DNA of 64,000 nucleotides from Lachnospiraceae bacterium UBA3273 (GCA_002362385.1 DEUB01000059.1:1-64000); one strand, 5' to 3'; shown: positions 24,786 through 35,578, numbered from the stretch's first letter. Numbers and translations: made by a program. Notes: generated by a model not told the origin, from the letters alone.

Positions 24786-25899
24786 TTAATCTTCTTTTAC
24801 CGCATTCCACTTCAGGTACTCGTTTATAAACAGATCCAGCGCCCCGTCCAAAACCGCATCCACATTTCCCGTTTCCGCATTTGTCCTGTGATCCTTGACC
24901 ATGGTGTAAGGCTGCATGACATAGGACCTGATCTGATTGCCCCATCCGATCTCCGTTACCTCCCCGCGGATATCGGACAGTTTCTCCGCATTTGCTTCTT
25001 TTTGGAGCATATAAAGCTTCGCCTTTAACATCTGCATGGCCTTATCCTTGTTCTGGAACTGGCTCCGCTCGTTCTGGCACTGTACCACGATCCCCGTGGG
25101 AATATGGGTAATACGGATCGCCGAGGATGTTTTATTGATATGCTGTCCTCCTGCGCCGGAGCTTCGGTAGGTGTCGATGCGCAGATCGTCATCGTTGATC
25201 TCCACATCCACGTCGTCTTCAATATCCGGCATAACATCCAGAGACACAAAAGAAGTCTGGCGCTTGCCCTGTGCATTAAAGGGCGAAATACGCACCAGCC
25301 TGTGGACGCCTTTTTCGGATTTTAAATACCCGTAGGCATTCTCTCCGTTTACCTGAAAGGTCACGGACTTGATGCCCGCTTCATCCCCGTCCAGATAATC
25401 CAGTACCTCGATGGAAAATCCCTTCTTTTCCGCCCATCTTGTATACATACGGTACAGCATGGACGCCCAGTCGCAGCTTTCCGTGCCGCCGGCCCCTGCA
25501 TTCAGCTTTAAAATCGCATTATAGCCGTCGTATTCCCCGGAAAGGAGAGTCTTAATGCGGATGTTTTCCAACCCTAAGATCAATTCATCCAGCTCCTGCC
25601 TGATCTCAGGTATCATTTCCGGGTCATTTTCCTCATAACCCATTTCTATTAAAACTTCAATATCTTCATATTTTGTTGTCAGGGCTCTACAGGTCTCCAC
25701 ATCATCCTTTAACCCCTTGCACTCTCTTGTAAGCCTCTGCGCCCCTTCTGCATCGTTCCAGAAATCGGGCGACTCCATCAGCTTTTCCAGTTCTTCTATC
25801 CTTTTGACCTTATTCGCCAGGTCAAAGTGAATCCCTTACTTCCGCCAATGGTGTCTCATATGTCAAAAGCTCCTGCTTCATCTGATCTAATTCGACCAC
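24786..25899 (-). CDS. prfB: Peptide chain release factor 2, with programmed +1 frameshift
   Basis: RF2 recognises UAA and UGA. The main frame has the SPF motif (VRISPFNAQGKRQTS) and the catalytic GGQ (SSGAGGQHINKTSSAIRI). The gene starts at GTG 25899 (AAGGTGGTGA site), runs 25 codons, then meets TGA at 25822-25824 in CTT TGA C; a +1 shift restores the frame to give about 370 residues, the usual length. This autoregulates RF2: low RF2 favours the shift. The gene follows secA, typical of Firmicutes. The zero-frame peptide starts VVELDQMKQELLTYETPLA. Confidence 0.96.
25821..25836 (-). promoter_or_regulatory. prfB programmed frameshift site
   Basis: On the minus strand AAGGGATTCACTTTGAC ends with the slip site CTT TGA C (TGA at 25822-25824). 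The AGGG upstream is an internal Shine-Dalgarno-like element, 6-7 bp before CTT, as in other prfB genes. Confidence 0.9.
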
Positions 25900-26032
25900 T
25901 TTGCGTCACCACCTTATTTATAAATTACATGCAGCGCATCTTTATTTTTTGCCTGCCTCTGCTGATATATCTGTTCCCATATCGGCCGCCAGCCTCTGGC
26001 CTTACTCCGCTGTTTTACCGACCGTCTCCTGC

Positions 26033-28594
26033 TTAAGCTCTGCCGCAGCAGTTTTTATACTTTTTACCGCTTCCGCAGGGACAGGGATCGTTGGGATATA
26101 TTTTCGCGTTTTCACGCTTCATGGGCCCCTTCACGCCTTCATCCTTATTCGTGCTGGTAACCTGGGCAACCTGCTCCCTCTCCACCTTCTGCTCTACGCG
26201 GACGCTGAATAAAAGTCTGACGGTATCTTCCTTGATGTTTTCCGTCATGGCGTCAAACATTTCGTAAGCGTTCATCTTATACTCTACGATAGGATCCTTT
26301 TGTCCGTATGCGGCAAGGCCTACGCCCTGACGCAGCTGATCCATATCGTCAATATGGGTCATCCATTTTCTGTCGATTACCTTTAACAAAATAACGCGCT
26401 CGATCTCACGGATGGCCTCCGCATTGGGAAATTCCGCTTCCTTGCTCTCGTATAACTTGACCGCTTCCTCCTTCAGCATATGAAGAAGTTCGTTTTTCTT
26501 CATCCCCTTGACCATACCGTGGTTTAGCTGCTTAACGGGGATAATGCTTCCAAGCACCTGATGAAGCTCCACAAGATCCCAGTCGTCGCTGTTCCCGTCA
26601 TCGGGAATGCACATGGAAACAGAATTTTCCACGATATCCGTGATCATCTTGTAAATGGCGTCGCGCATGCTTTCGCCGTCTAACACCCGGCGGCGTTCCG
26701 CATAAATGATCTCCCTCTGCTCGTTCATGACCTGGTCATAATCTAAAAGGTTTTTACGGATGCCGTAGTTGTTGCTCTCAATTTTCTTCTGAGCCTTTTC
26801 AATGGCCTTTGTAAGAGAAGAATGCTGAATTTCCTGCCCTTCGGGAATGCCCAGGGCATTAAATAAAGCCATGGTCCTTTCTCCGCCGAACAAACGCAGC
26901 AGATCATCCTCTAAGGAAAGGAAGAATCTGGATTCCCCCGGATCTCCCTGACGTCCCGAACGTCCTCTTAACTGGTTATCAATACGCCTTGACTCATGAC
27001 GCTCCGTACCCACGATCTTAAGTCCGCCTGCAGCCTTTGACTCGTCATCCAGCTTAATATCCGTACCACGGCCCGCCATATTGGTGGCAATGGTCACATG
27101 TCCGTGAATACCTGCTGCCGCAACGATCTCCGCTTCCAGTTCATGGAACTTGGCGTTCAAGACCTTATGGGGGATCCCCTGCTTGCTCAAAAGCCTGCTG
27201 AGCTCTTCCGATGCGTCGATATTGATAGTGCCCACCAGTACGGGCTGGCCTTTTTCATAAGAGGCTTTTACCTCCTCCACGACCGCATTCAGTTTTTCCT
27301 TCCGGGTCTTATAGACCACATCCTGCATATCGATCCTGGCTACCGGTTTATTGGTAGGGATCTCGATAACATCCATGCCGTAAATATCGCGGAACTCTTT
27401 TTCTTCCGTCAAAGCCGTACCTGTCATGCCGGCCTTTTTCTCAAATTTATTAAAAAAGTTCTGGAATGTGATATTAGCCAGGGTCTTGCTTTCACGTTTT
27501 ACCTTTACATGCTCCTTGGCCTCGATCGCCTGGTGCAGTCCGTCGGAATAACGGCGTCCCGGCATGATACGCCCTGTAAACTCATCGACGATCAGCACCT
27601 GGTCGTCCTTTACCACATAATCCTGATCCCTTGTCATCAAATTGTGCGCCCTGAGGGCTAAGATCGTATTGTGCTGGATCTCCAAATTTTCCGGATCCGC
27701 AAGGTTTTCAATATTGAAGAAACGCTCAACCTTTGTGACGCCTTCGGCGGTCAGATTGACAGTCTTGTCTTTTTCGTTGACAATAAAATCTCCCGTCTCT
27801 TCCTGCTCTATGCCCATGATGATATCCATTTTGGACTGTTCTTCCAGATCCTTACCACGCTTTAACTGCAGGGCAAGCATATTGCAGGCTTCATAAATCC
27901 GGGTGGATTTGCCGCTCTGACCGGAAATGATCAGGGGCGTGCGGGCTTCGTCGATCAAAACCGAGTCCACCTCATCGATAATGGCATAATGCAGATCTCT
28001 GAGCACCAGCTGTTCTTTATAAATGACCATGTTGTCACGCAGGTAATCGAATCCCAGTTCATTATTGGTCACATAAGTAATGTCGCAGGCATAAGCCTCC
28101 CTGCGCTCGTCGGATTTTAAGGAATTTAAGACAACGCCTACTTTTAATCCCAGAAATTCATGTACCTGTCCCATCCACTCCGCATCACGCTTTGCCAGAT
28201 AGTCGTTGACGGTTACCACACATACGCCCTTTCCCTCTAAGGCATTTAAATATGCGGGAAGGGTGGATACAAGGGTTTTTCCCTCTCCGGTACGCATCTC
28301 TGCGATACGCCCCTGATGAAGGATGACCCCGCCGATCAGCTGTACCCTGTAATGCTCCATATCGAGCACTCTCCTGGCCGCTTCCCTGACCGTTGCAAAC
28401 GCTTCGGGCAAAAGATCGTCTAACGTCTCTCCTTCGGAAAATCTGTTTTTATATTCCTTTGTCTTGTTTTTCAGTTCCTCATCAGACAAAGCCATCATGG
28501 AATCCCTCAGTGATTCGATCTTATCCACAATGGGGTAAATCCGCTTCAGCTCCCTTTCGCTGTGGGTGCCGAATACCTTTTCTACAACATTCAT
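26033..28594 (-). CDS. secA: Preprotein translocase ATPase SecA
   Basis: SecA drives protein export through SecYEG. The 853-residue protein has Walker [11 protein letters not shown] near residue 97, [19 protein letters not shown] near 207, [12 protein letters not shown] near 490, and [13 protein letters not shown] near 532. The C-terminal zinc motif [13 protein letters not shown] is complete. The start at 28594 ([16 protein letters not shown]) has AGGAG about 9 bp upstream; an ATG at 28624 lacks one. A strong promoter lies about 60 bp upstream. prfB follows after 133 bp. Confidence 0.98.
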   Translation of the reverse strand: MNVVEKVFGTHSERELKRIYPIVDKIESLRDSMMALSDEELKNKTKEYKNRFSEGETLDDLLPEAFATVREAARRVLDMEHYRVQLIGGVILHQGRIAEMRTGEGKTLVSTLPAYLNALEGKGVCVVTVNDYLAKRDAEWMGQVHEFLGLKVGVVLNSLKSDERREAYACDITYVTNNELGFDYLRDNMVIYKEQLVLRDLHYAIIDEVDSVLIDEARTPLIISGQSGKSTRIYEACNMLALQLKRGKDLEEQSKMDIIMGIEQEETGDFIVNEKDKTVNLTAEGVTKVERFFNIENLADPENLEIQHNTILALRAHNLMTRDQDYVVKDDQVLIVDEFTGRIMPGRRYSDGLHQAIEAKEHVKVKRESKTLANITFQNFFNKFEKKAGMTGTALTEEKEFRDIYGMDVIEIPTNKPVARIDMQDVVYKTRKEKLNAVVEEVKASYEKGQPVLVGTINIDASEELSRLLSKQGIPHKVLNAKFHELEAEIVAAAGIHGHVTIATNMAGRGTDIKLDDESKAAGGLKIVGTERHESRRIDNQLRGRSGRQGDPGESRFFLSLEDDLLRLFGGERTMALFNALGIPEGQEIQHSSLTKAIEKAQKKIESNNYGIRKNLLDYDQVMNEQREIIYAERRRVLDGESMRDAIYKMITDIVENSVSMCIPDDGNSDDWDLVELHQVLGSIIPVKQLNHGMVKGMKKNELLHMLKEEAVKLYESKEAEFPNAEAIREIERVILLKVIDRKWMTHIDDMDQLRQGVGLAAYGQKDPIVEYKMNAYEMFDAMTENIKEDTVRLLFSVRVEQKVEREQVAQVTSTNKDEGVKGPMKRENAKIYPNDPCPCGSGKKYKNCCGRA

Positions 28595-28655
28595 TTCTGT
28601 CGCTCCTATAATTTCAGGGAACAAAAATACTTCCCCTTTTTAGACCCTAATGCTT

Positions 28656-28684
28656 ATTGTAACAGATTTAACTATGGGATTCAA
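28656..28684 (-). promoter_or_regulatory. Promoter of secA-prfB
   Basis: On the minus strand TTGAAT (28679-28684), a 17-bp spacer and TACAAT (28656-28661) lie about 60 bp before the secA start. Confidence 0.7.
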
Positions 28685-28743
28685 CCAAAAGCCCTGTGAC
28701 CATTCCATAAATTTTTTATGAACAAAGTGTAAAAGGAGGCAGG

Positions 28744-31140
28744 CTATGCCTTTAAAATTTTAAACGTGACCCTGACTACGAACAGGTCCGCATCCGTTTC
28801 CCAGGAAAATTTGCCGCCGCAGGCCTCGGTAAAGCTCTGGGCAATGGAAAGCCCCAAACCGCTGCCGCCGTCGGTGCGGCTTTGATCTCCCCTGGCAAAG
28901 CGTTCCGCAAAATCCTTGTCTTTATCCAGTTCCTGCAAAGAAATATTCTTAACGCTGGCTACGGCCAGAGCCCCCTCTGTCCCAAGGGCAACATACACTC
29001 TGGAACCTTTCAGGGAATATTTAATGGCATTCTGGAACAGGTTCTGGAATACCCGATACAGACGCTGGCCGTCGGCCATGATCATCACGGGCTCCTTTGG
29101 AAGCTCTGTGCGGAAAGAAACGCCGCTGTTTTGGATCTGCTCTTCCATATCCGCCATGGTCTGTTTTATAAGTTTCACAAAATCCAGTTCTTCCATCTGC
29201 ATGGGCAGCTCGCCTGAGGCGGCTTTGCTTACGGCAAAGACATCCTGGACCATATTGTTGAGCCTCTGGGACTTCTCGTCGAGGATCTTTATATAGTCTT
29301 TGATATGATCCGGCAGCCCCTCCTCCTGTTTCAGGATCTCCACATAGCTGATAATAGAAGTCAACGGAGTCTTGATATCATGGGAAACATTGGCTATCAG
29401 TTCCACCTTCATGCGCTCGCTCTTCATCTGTTCATCCACTGCCATTGCCATACCGTGGCGGATATCCTCCAGCCGGGCCATGGCGGTTTCCAGTCCACAG
29501 TCTGCTCCGGAAATGTCTGCACCGTCGGTTCCACAGTCTTTCTCTCCGTCCCGCGCCGCCCCATAATCTCCGTTCCTGATCTGCGTAATGCGGTCGGACA
29601 GCGCTTCCACATCTTTAGCAACTTTCATATTTTCCTTACCGTATAAATACTGCAATATGAGGAAAAAAACCGTTCCAAGGACAGATATGAGCAATACGGC
29701 GATCAACGCATATTCTCCTCTTAAGACGGTACCGGCCGCTGCGCTTCCTCCAAGCATCAATATCCCGTAAAGGAAAGCCCCAAGGAAAACCGTCTGATTC
29801 CGGCGGGCCATCTTCCGCGACAGGGGAAGGTGCAGGTTTTTGGCGCTGAAAGCACGGTAAAGCTTTGCCGTAAGACTGCAGCGCCATATTTTTTTATTAT
29901 ACTTAAAATCATTATAAAAGAGCCATAAACTCCAGAACAATACGATCCAAAACAGGGGCGGAATACTTTCTGCCAGCTGTCTGCCCACAAAGAAGGCTTC
30001 ATCCAGACCGTACTCGTATTCATAGGCCCATCCCCATTCTCTCCACTGATCATAACCAAATCTCAGCCCCAGAAAGATCGGCGCATAAAACAGGCCGAGA
30101 AACAGGAGTATCTTGAATTCCAGCCAGATCTTCCCCTGAAAGCGGGCAATTCCTTCCGCCGCTTCATGCCGGCGTTTTCTGCCAAGGAAAGCCCCAAGCA
30201 GCAAAATGCATCCAAGGCCCAGACCTATAAATCCCTGTAACATTATCTCCCGGCTTTGTAAGAGATTTACGTTTATCCAATAGAGGCCGTTATCATACTG
30301 TCTTGACCCGCCGTTGTCATAAAAGCCTTCCGAATAAAGTACGGGCTCTTTGGCTACGGCAATGCAGACAGCCGCCTTTTTCACGGCATCTCCTGCCTGG
30401 AAATTGGTATAACCGGGCAGATACCAGTCGCTGTCTTCATGATAATAGCCGTCTCCGTACACATCTATTTCTTTGCCGTCCTTAAATATGCTGGCCTTTT
30501 CTCCGTCAAAATACAGAAGGAAATTGTAGCCCTCAGGAGCGGCGGGAGTCCCGTCTGCGGAAAAAAGGTCCCCATTGTCATACAGCACTTCGCCGTCGTA
30601 TAGGACCGCATAAAGAAGATTCTTATCTCCCTTGATGCTGTCATGATACCTATCCGCTATCTCCTTCTTCTGCTCATCCGTAAGACGCTTTATCTGTTCC
30701 TTTCCCGGATCAGGCACATAGGAAGCCTCTCCCGTGCTCCGTCCTTCCCGGATATCCTCCTGCTCTATAACGTCCTCCACGATTTCGGAATAGCTGTATT
30801 CATAATCGTCAAAATACCCGTCATAATAGTCCGCATAGCCGCTGCCGCTGTAATAATAATATCCGTCATAGCAGACGCCGTTGCCGTATTCCCATGCGCC
30901 GGGCAGTCCCTCCCCGCCTGTGGCCATGATCAGTAAATTTTCCAGGCGGTTTACCACATACCCCCGGAATCTCTCGCTTTGCTGGTAATCATTCTCTAAA
31001 AGTCGGTCTAACTGCCATATCCGCACATCAGAAGGCTTTGCCCTGAAAATGCCCGATATGCTCCCCAGGCTTAAGCTGATTCCCAGAAAGAAAGTGAGAA
31101 AGCTAATGATTCTTTTCCTGTTTTTCCATTTTGTATCCAA
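28744..31140 (-). CDS. Membrane sensor histidine kinase
   Basis: A 798-residue kinase. It has TM1 (about residues 12-30), a large Tyr/Gly/Asp-rich extracytoplasmic sensor (about 31-300, with YYYYSGSGYADYYDGYF near 115), further TM segments (about 300-500), then HisKA with ANVSHDIKTPLTSIISYVEI (phospho-His), and HATPase_c with QNLFQNAIKYS (N box) and GSGLGLSIAQ (G2 box). A TTG start at 31140 overlaps the response regulator by 38 bp. The ligand is not evident. Confidence 0.92.
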   Translation of the reverse strand: MDTKWKNRKRIISFLTFFLGISLSLGSISGIFRAKPSDVRIWQLDRLLENDYQQSERFRGYVVNRLENLLIMATGGEGLPGAWEYGNGVCYDGYYYYSGSGYADYYDGYFDDYEYSYSEIVEDVIEQEDIREGRSTGEASYVPDPGKEQIKRLTDEQKKEIADRYHDSIKGDKNLLYAVLYDGEVLYDNGDLFSADGTPAAPEGYNFLLYFDGEKASIFKDGKEIDVYGDGYYHEDSDWYLPGYTNFQAGDAVKKAAVCIAVAKEPVLYSEGFYDNGGSRQYDNGLYWINVNLLQSREIMLQGFIGLGLGCILLLGAFLGRKRRHEAAEGIARFQGKIWLEFKILLFLGLFYAPIFLGLRFGYDQWREWGWAYEYEYGLDEAFFVGRQLAESIPPLFWIVLFWSLWLFYNDFKYNKKIWRCSLTAKLYRAFSAKNLHLPLSRKMARRNQTVFLGAFLYGILMLGGSAAAGTVLRGEYALIAVLLISVLGTVFFLILQYLYGKENMKVAKDVEALSDRITQIRNGDYGAARDGEKDCGTDGADISGADCGLETAMARLEDIRHGMAMAVDEQMKSERMKVELIANVSHDIKTPLTSIISYVEILKQEEGLPDHIKDYIKILDEKSQRLNNMVQDVFAVSKAASGELPMQMEELDFVKLIKQTMADMEEQIQNSGVSFRTELPKEPVMIMADGQRLYRVFQNLFQNAIKYSLKGSRVYVALGTEGALAVASVKNISLQELDKDKDFAERFARGDQSRTDGGSGLGLSIAQSFTEACGGKFSWETDADLFVVRVTFKILKA

Positions 31141-31825
31141 TGCCCCACACCACCTTAATATATTCTGGCTCTTTCGGATTCAGCTCCAGCTTCTCACGGA
31201 TCCGCCGGATATGCACCATTACGGTATTTTCCGATACGACGTTATCCTCTTCCCAGACTCTTCTGTAAATTTCCTCCGCCGGAAATACACGGCCGGGATT
31301 TCGCATGAACAGGTCAATGATCTTTATTTCCGTAGCCGTAAGTTTGACCGGCTCTCCGTCTGCGTAAAGTATTTTCTCCTCGGTATTATAAAGCAGGCGT
31401 CCGTTTCTGATCTCGCCGGCCCTGTTTTCGGCGTGGATGTCTCCCAGACTGGTATATCTGCGGATCTGGCTTTTTACCCGGGCTGCCAGCTCCTGGGGAT
31501 TATAGGGTTTCGCCACATAATCGTCGGCGCCCATGGACAATCCCAGTACCTTGTCGCTCTCCTCGCTCTTTGCACTGAGGACGATAATAGGGATGTTCTG
31601 TTTTTCCCGGATGCGCATGACCGCCGACAAGCCGTCTAACTTCGGCATCATCACATCGATCAGCAAAAGCCTTACCTGCTCCCTGGACAAAATATCAAGG
31701 GCTTCCAAACCGTCATAGGCCTTCAGCACCTCATACCCTTCCTTTCTTAACAGAATGTCAATGGCTTTCACGATCTCCCTGTCATCGTCGACTACCAGTA
31801 TACGTTCTCCCATTTCATTTACCAT
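31103..31825 (-). CDS. OmpR/PhoB-family response regulator
   Basis: A 240-residue regulator. The receiver domain has ILVVDDDREI, phospho-Asp in LLLIDVMMPKLDG, and the VAKPYNP Lys. The winged-helix DNA-binding domain follows (TEIKIIDLFMRNPGRVFPAEEIYRRVW... AVHIRRIREKLE-type). It is VanR-like in layout. It partners the kinase immediately downstream, with overlapping genes. ATGs at 31825 and 31813 are both possible; the longer is used. Direct repeats of the OmpR type lie about 100 bp upstream and suggest autoregulation. Confidence 0.94.
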   Translation of the reverse strand: MVNEMGERILVVDDDREIVKAIDILLRKEGYEVLKAYDGLEALDILSREQVRLLLIDVMMPKLDGLSAVMRIREKQNIPIIVLSAKSEESDKVLGLSMGADDYVAKPYNPQELAARVKSQIRRYTSLGDIHAENRAGEIRNGRLLYNTEEKILYADGEPVKLTATEIKIIDLFMRNPGRVFPAEEIYRRVWEEDNVVSENTVMVHIRRIREKLELNPKEPEYIKVVWGIGYKMEKQEKNH

Positions 31826-31919
31826 GCCTTTCCGCAGCTTTTTGTTTTTCAGCCTTTTTAAGCTGTATCCTTGAGCTGTTCTCAGAATAACTTATATTTT
31901 TTACAAAATCCTTAGGATG

Positions 31920-31939
31920 TTTCTTACAGTTTTCTTACA
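31920..31939 (-). promoter_or_regulatory. Probable response-regulator binding site (11-bp-spaced direct repeat)
   Basis: TTTCTTACA occurs at 31920-31928 and 31931-31939, 11 bp apart, upstream of the response regulator gene. PhoB/OmpR-family dimers bind direct repeats with such spacing. It lies in the gap before ptb but is closer to the two-component promoter side. Confidence 0.55.
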
Positions 31940-32021
31940 ATCATAACCTTTTTTATCATACAAAGTTTTGAACGCAAGGGCAAGGGGCGGCAGAAAAACA
32001 CAAAACTCCCCGCCTGCCTCG

Positions 32022-32075
32022 TTGATTTTTGCCCACAATAGTGATATGATTTTAACGGATGCGGTGCGTCCGCAT
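32022..32075 (+). promoter_or_regulatory. Promoter and start-site palindrome of ptb-buk
   Basis: TTGATT (32022-32027), a 17-bp spacer and TATGAT (32045-32050) form a good promoter. Just downstream is ATGCGG-N5-CCGCAT (32059-32075), covering the likely transcription start and leader, a candidate operator or leader hairpin. The ptb start is 40 bp further on. Confidence 0.65.
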
Positions 32076-32114
32076 AACCGCAATTTAATAATATGAAGAA
32101 AGAGGTAGGATAAA

Positions 32115-33035
32115 ATGACAAAGAGTTTTGATGAGTTAATTGCCAAATTAGACGGCTGCCCGCTGAAAAAGGTGTCCGTTGCCGTTGCTCAGGATGCTCC
32201 TGTTCTGGAGGCGATCAAGGTTGCAAAAGAGCGCAATATCGCCGACGCTATTTTGGTCGGGGACGAAGATAAGATCAAGGAGATCGCCGCATCTATAGGA
32301 ATGGATCTGTCCGGCTATGAAATCATCGATGAAAAGGATATTACCGAGGCTGCAAGAAAGGCCGTTTCCCTTGTACATGAAGGCAAAGCCGATATGTATA
32401 TGAAAGGTATGATCGATACCAAAGGCTTCTTAAAGAGCGTTCTGGATAAAGAAGTCGGACTTCGTACCGGCAAGCCTTTGTCCCACGTCTGTGTATTCGA
32501 TGTGGAAGGCGTAGACCAGCTGCTTTTCTTATCCGACGTTGCATTTATCCCTTATCCTACGCTTGAGGATAAAGCTGCCATCATCCATAACACCGTGGAA
32601 ATCTGCCACGCATGCGGCATTCCCAATCCCAAGGTTGCCCCTCTCGCGGCAGTTGAGGTTGTAAATCCCAAAATGCCCGCCACCGTTGAAGCTGCAGAGC
32701 TTACCAAGATGAACGAGGAAGGCAAGATCACAGGCTGTATCGTTGACGGTCCTCTTTCCCTCGACTTAGCCATCTGTCCTGAAGCGGCGCAGCATAAAGC
32801 AGGCGCTTCCGACAGAAAGATCGTAGGCGATGCGGATGTTTTGCTGTTCCCTGACATCCATGCAGGAAACCTTGTATACAAAGCCATGGTACATACTGCA
32901 AAAATGGTAAACGGCAATATGCTGACCGGTACAAAAGCCCCGGTCCTTCTGACGAGCCGTTCCGACTCTGTTGAAGTCAAGGTAAATTCTTTGGCATTAG
33001 GCGCTGTTGTATCCGAGTTCATGAAAAATAAATAA
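32115..33035 (+). CDS. ptb: Phosphate butyryltransferase
   Basis: Ptb converts butyryl-CoA and phosphate to butyryl-phosphate and CoA. The 306-residue protein has the PTA/PTB fold: [60 protein letters not shown] ([12 protein letters not shown]) and a C-terminal [15 protein letters not shown]. The length separates it from acetate-type Pta. GAGGTAGGATAAA precedes the ATG. It is followed by buk after a 13-bp gap, the classic pair. It takes the butyryl-CoA produced by the thl operon at 42785-48864. Confidence 0.95.
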   Translation: MTKSFDELIAKLDGCPLKKVSVAVAQDAPVLEAIKVAKERNIADAILVGDEDKIKEIAASIGMDLSGYEIIDEKDITEAARKAVSLVHEGKADMYMKGMIDTKGFLKSVLDKEVGLRTGKPLSHVCVFDVEGVDQLLFLSDVAFIPYPTLEDKAAIIHNTVEICHACGIPNPKVAPLAAVEVVNPKMPATVEAAELTKMNEEGKITGCIVDGPLSLDLAICPEAAQHKAGASDRKIVGDADVLLFPDIHAGNLVYKAMVHTAKMVNGNMLTGTKAPVLLTSRSDSVEVKVNSLALGAVVSEFMKNK

Positions 33036-33048
33036 AAGGAGAATGAAT

Positions 33049-34116
33049 ATGTCTATCAAAAGTTTAATTATCAATCCCGGCTCCACCTCCACCAAGATCG
33101 GTGTATTTGAAGACGAGACCTTATTATTTGAAGAAACCTTGAGACATTCCACAGAAGAGATCGCAAGCTACGCTTCTATCGTAGACCAGAAGGATTTCCG
33201 CAAAAATATTATTTTAAATTTACTGGATTCCAAAAATTTTGACATCAATTCCTTAAACGTGGTAGTCGGACGAGGCGGTATGTTAAAGCCAATTCCCGGC
33301 GGCACTTATCCCGTAAGCGATTCCTTACTGGAGGATCTGAAGATCGGCGTACAGGGTCAGCACGCTTCCAACCTAGGCGGCATTCTGGCAAAAGAAATCG
33401 GGGATTCCATCGGCGTTCCCTCTTATATCGTTGACCCGGTTGTTGTAGACGAACTGGAAGACATTGCAAGATACTCCGGCGTACCTGAGCTGCCCCGAAC
33501 CAGCGTTTTCCACGCTTTAAACCAGAAGGCTGTTGCAAAGCGCTATGCAAAGGAAATCGGCAAATCCTATGATTCCTTAAATCTCGTAGTAGTACATATG
33601 GGCGGCGGCGTTTCCGTAGGCGCTCACAGACAGGGACAGGTTATAGATGTCTTCAACGCTTTGGACGGCGACGGCGCATTCTCTCCCGAAAGGGCAGGCG
33701 CAGTTCCTTCCGGCGCTTTGATCAAAATGTGCTTCTCCGGTAAATATACCGAAAAGGAAGTTTATAAAAAAATCTGTGGAAACGGCGGATTTAACGCATA
33801 CCTCGGCACTAACGATATGCGCGATGTAGAAAAAATGGCTTCCGAAGGCAATGAAGATGCCGTTAAGCTGCGCGCTGCATTTATTCAGCAGGTCGCTAAG
33901 GATATCGGTTCCATGGCATGTGTCTTAAACGGCAAGATTGACCAGATTATCGCAACCGGCGGTATCGCTTACGACAAGGGCGTTATTGCAGGTTTAAAGG
34001 AAAAATGCGAATGGATGGCACCTTTCACTGTTTATCCCGGCGAAGACGAGCTGCTGGCTCTGGCCCAGGGCGCTATCCGCGTATTGAACGGGGAAGAGGC
34101 TGCAAAGGAGTATTAA
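33049..34116 (+). CDS. buk: Butyrate kinase
   Basis: Buk makes butyrate and ATP from butyryl-phosphate and ADP. The 355-residue ASKHA kinase starts [20 protein letters not shown]. It has [34 protein letters not shown] and a C-terminal [12 protein letters not shown]. The start is taken at 33049, where AAAAGGAGAATGAAT gives good spacing; an ATG at 33043 is too close. With ptb this forms the substrate-level phosphorylation route to butyrate, as opposed to the butyryl-CoA:acetate transferase (but) route. A bidirectional terminator follows. Confidence 0.95.
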   Translation: MSIKSLIINPGSTSTKIGVFEDETLLFEETLRHSTEEIASYASIVDQKDFRKNIILNLLDSKNFDINSLNVVVGRGGMLKPIPGGTYPVSDSLLEDLKIGVQGQHASNLGGILAKEIGDSIGVPSYIVDPVVVDELEDIARYSGVPELPRTSVFHALNQKAVAKRYAKEIGKSYDSLNLVVVHMGGGVSVGAHRQGQVIDVFNALDGDGAFSPERAGAVPSGALIKMCFSGKYTEKEVYKKICGNGGFNAYLGTNDMRDVEKMASEGNEDAVKLRAAFIQQVAKDIGSMACVLNGKIDQIIATGGIAYDKGVIAGLKEKCEWMAPFTVYPGEDELLALAQGAIRVLNGEEAAKEY

Positions 34117-34145
34117 AATAAAGTATTCATAAAATCTTTCAATAA

Positions 34146-34193
34146 AAAAAGCCCCTGCAAACAGCGTATCCGCTTGATTTGCAAGGGCTTTTT
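34146..34193. terminator. Bidirectional terminator after buk
   Basis: AAAAAGCCCCTGCAAA and TTTGCAAGGGCTTTTT (34146-34161 and 34178-34193) form a strong stem with a 16-nt loop, and A/T runs on both sides. It separates buk from the convergent secreted-protein gene. Confidence 0.9.
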
Positions 34194-34205
34194 CTATATA
34201 AAATG

Positions 34206-34958
34206 CTATTTTATGCCTTTAGCATTCCTAAAAGTGTAAGACCACGTTGACGAAGACCTTTTAAGATTTACAGTGTAGTTTATTCCCATCTCCATACCGG
34301 ATGTATTATGCCAATAATATGTATAACCGGTACTGTATGACCACGGATTAAATGTTACTGCCGGATACTTGATAACATTTTTTTGCTCAAAGCCATTGTC
34401 CAGCGTCATGCCAGCAGCCCCCAGTTCAATTTTTTGACTCATAACCTGGGTTCCACTATCCAGGGATTTATACCCGCCGGAAGCCGAATAAAAATTATAA
34501 TACAAATTATTATCTACCGTTTTTTGCCTATAGTATAAAGTTGAATATAAGGTTACTGATCCAGTATTATCAGACCCCTCCAGATAATCACTTCCATTGC
34601 TGTAAGGAGATATTGCAGCGGTATCCGTTATTTGAACCAAGGTAACATCCGCCATAATCTTTTCAGTATCCATATCATAAACTTCTTCTGTAAAACAATA
34701 CTCTTTGATTACGTATGGAGAATCAGATTCAACAGAATACAAAGTCACATTTTCATCACAAGATTCCATTTCAACACCGGTCTGTTCTTCCATCAATGAT
34801 TCAAGATTAGCCGCAATATAAGCATCGTGTTCTTCTATTATGGAATCAATATCGGCCCTATCCGATTCATATAAATCATCAGCAAAAACAGTTAGAGGAA
34901 AATAAACCATTGTTAATAAAATGCTGCAAACAATACCTAAAAATTTAGTTCTTTTCAT
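34206..34958 (-). CDS. Secreted protein of unknown function
   Basis: A 250-residue protein with a clear signal peptide (MKRTKFLGIVCSILLTMVYF, cleavage likely near ...VFADD at residue 26-27). The mature part is acidic at first and Tyr/Ser/Gly-rich later (YYNFYSASGGY, WSYSTGYTYYWHN). I recognise no domain. The AT-rich composition and neighbours of unknown function suggest a strain-specific locus. A membrane-protein gene lies just upstream on the same strand. Confidence 0.7.
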   Translation of the reverse strand: MKRTKFLGIVCSILLTMVYFPLTVFADDLYESDRADIDSIIEEHDAYIAANLESLMEEQTGVEMESCDENVTLYSVESDSPYVIKEYCFTEEVYDMDTEKIMADVTLVQITDTAAISPYSNGSDYLEGSDNTGSVTLYSTLYYRQKTVDNNLYYNFYSASGGYKSLDSGTQVMSQKIELGAAGMTLDNGFEQKNVIKYPAVTFNPWSYSTGYTYYWHNTSGMEMGINYTVNLKRSSSTWSYTFRNAKGIK

Positions 34959-34993
34959 ACAAACGCTCCTTTCTTAGAAATGAGACGTTTCCT

Positions 34994-35578
34994 TCAATTT
35001 AACTCTTTTGTCCTATGAAGCCTTAAATACCACAATGCAATCCCTAAAAAAATAAAAATGTAGCTTTTTTCCTGATGTAAGCTTTCAAACAATTTTCCTC
35101 CGGTCTGTCCCAATAAGAACAGATTCCCGGATTCCCCAAATAGAAATGACAACCAGGGACAAGCCGACAGCAGATCAAAATCCATATGAAAAAAACTTGA
35201 CAGACTGTATTGGATGGTATACGGCAATATATTCAAAAAACATACTATCAAAAAAATTACCAACAGTATCAAAAGAGTTCTGGAAACCATTCTCTGTTTT
35301 TTTGAATCATTACAAGTAAAAGGGTAGGAAAAAAAGGACTTATTTAGTCCGCCAATAAACAGCCAGCCTCCAAAAATATAAAGCAATGGTCTTATATATC
35401 CCGTTATGATGAAAAGCCAGACCGGATCGAAAGTTTCTCTCAGATAAATTTGAGCACGCTGACTTAGATGATTGCCTATCATAAATAAAATAATTGAAAG
35501 CAAAAAACAAATTATTGGTATCAATCCGGCCATTAATGCAGGACGTTTTTTAAAATTTTCTTTGATCAGACTCGGCAT
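34994..35578 (-). CDS. Integral membrane protein of unknown function
   Basis: A 194-residue protein with four hydrophobic segments (about 15-35, 52-72, 92-112, 160-185). No family is recognised. It lies 36 bp upstream of the secreted-protein gene on the same strand, so the two may form an operon, for example a secreted effector with a membrane partner. This is inference from layout only. The region is AT-rich compared with ptb-buk. Confidence 0.65.
   Translation of the reverse strand: MPSLIKENFKKRPALMAGLIPIICFLLSIILFMIGNHLSQRAQIYLRETFDPVWLFIITGYIRPLLYIFGGWLFIGGLNKSFFSYPFTCNDSKKQRMVSRTLLILLVIFLIVCFLNILPYTIQYSLSSFFHMDFDLLSACPWLSFLFGESGNLFLLGQTGGKLFESLHQEKSYIFIFLGIALWYLRLHRTKELN

Noticed and set aside
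25778..25899. prfB appears split, as if a pseudogene
   Set aside because: The TGA in CTT TGA C with an upstream AGGG is the known programmed frameshift of RF2, and the joined protein has full length and intact SPF and GGQ motifs.
27098..27661. Long open frame opposite to secA (187 codons)
   Set aside because: It lies fully inside secA on the other strand, has no ribosome binding site and no recognisable domain.
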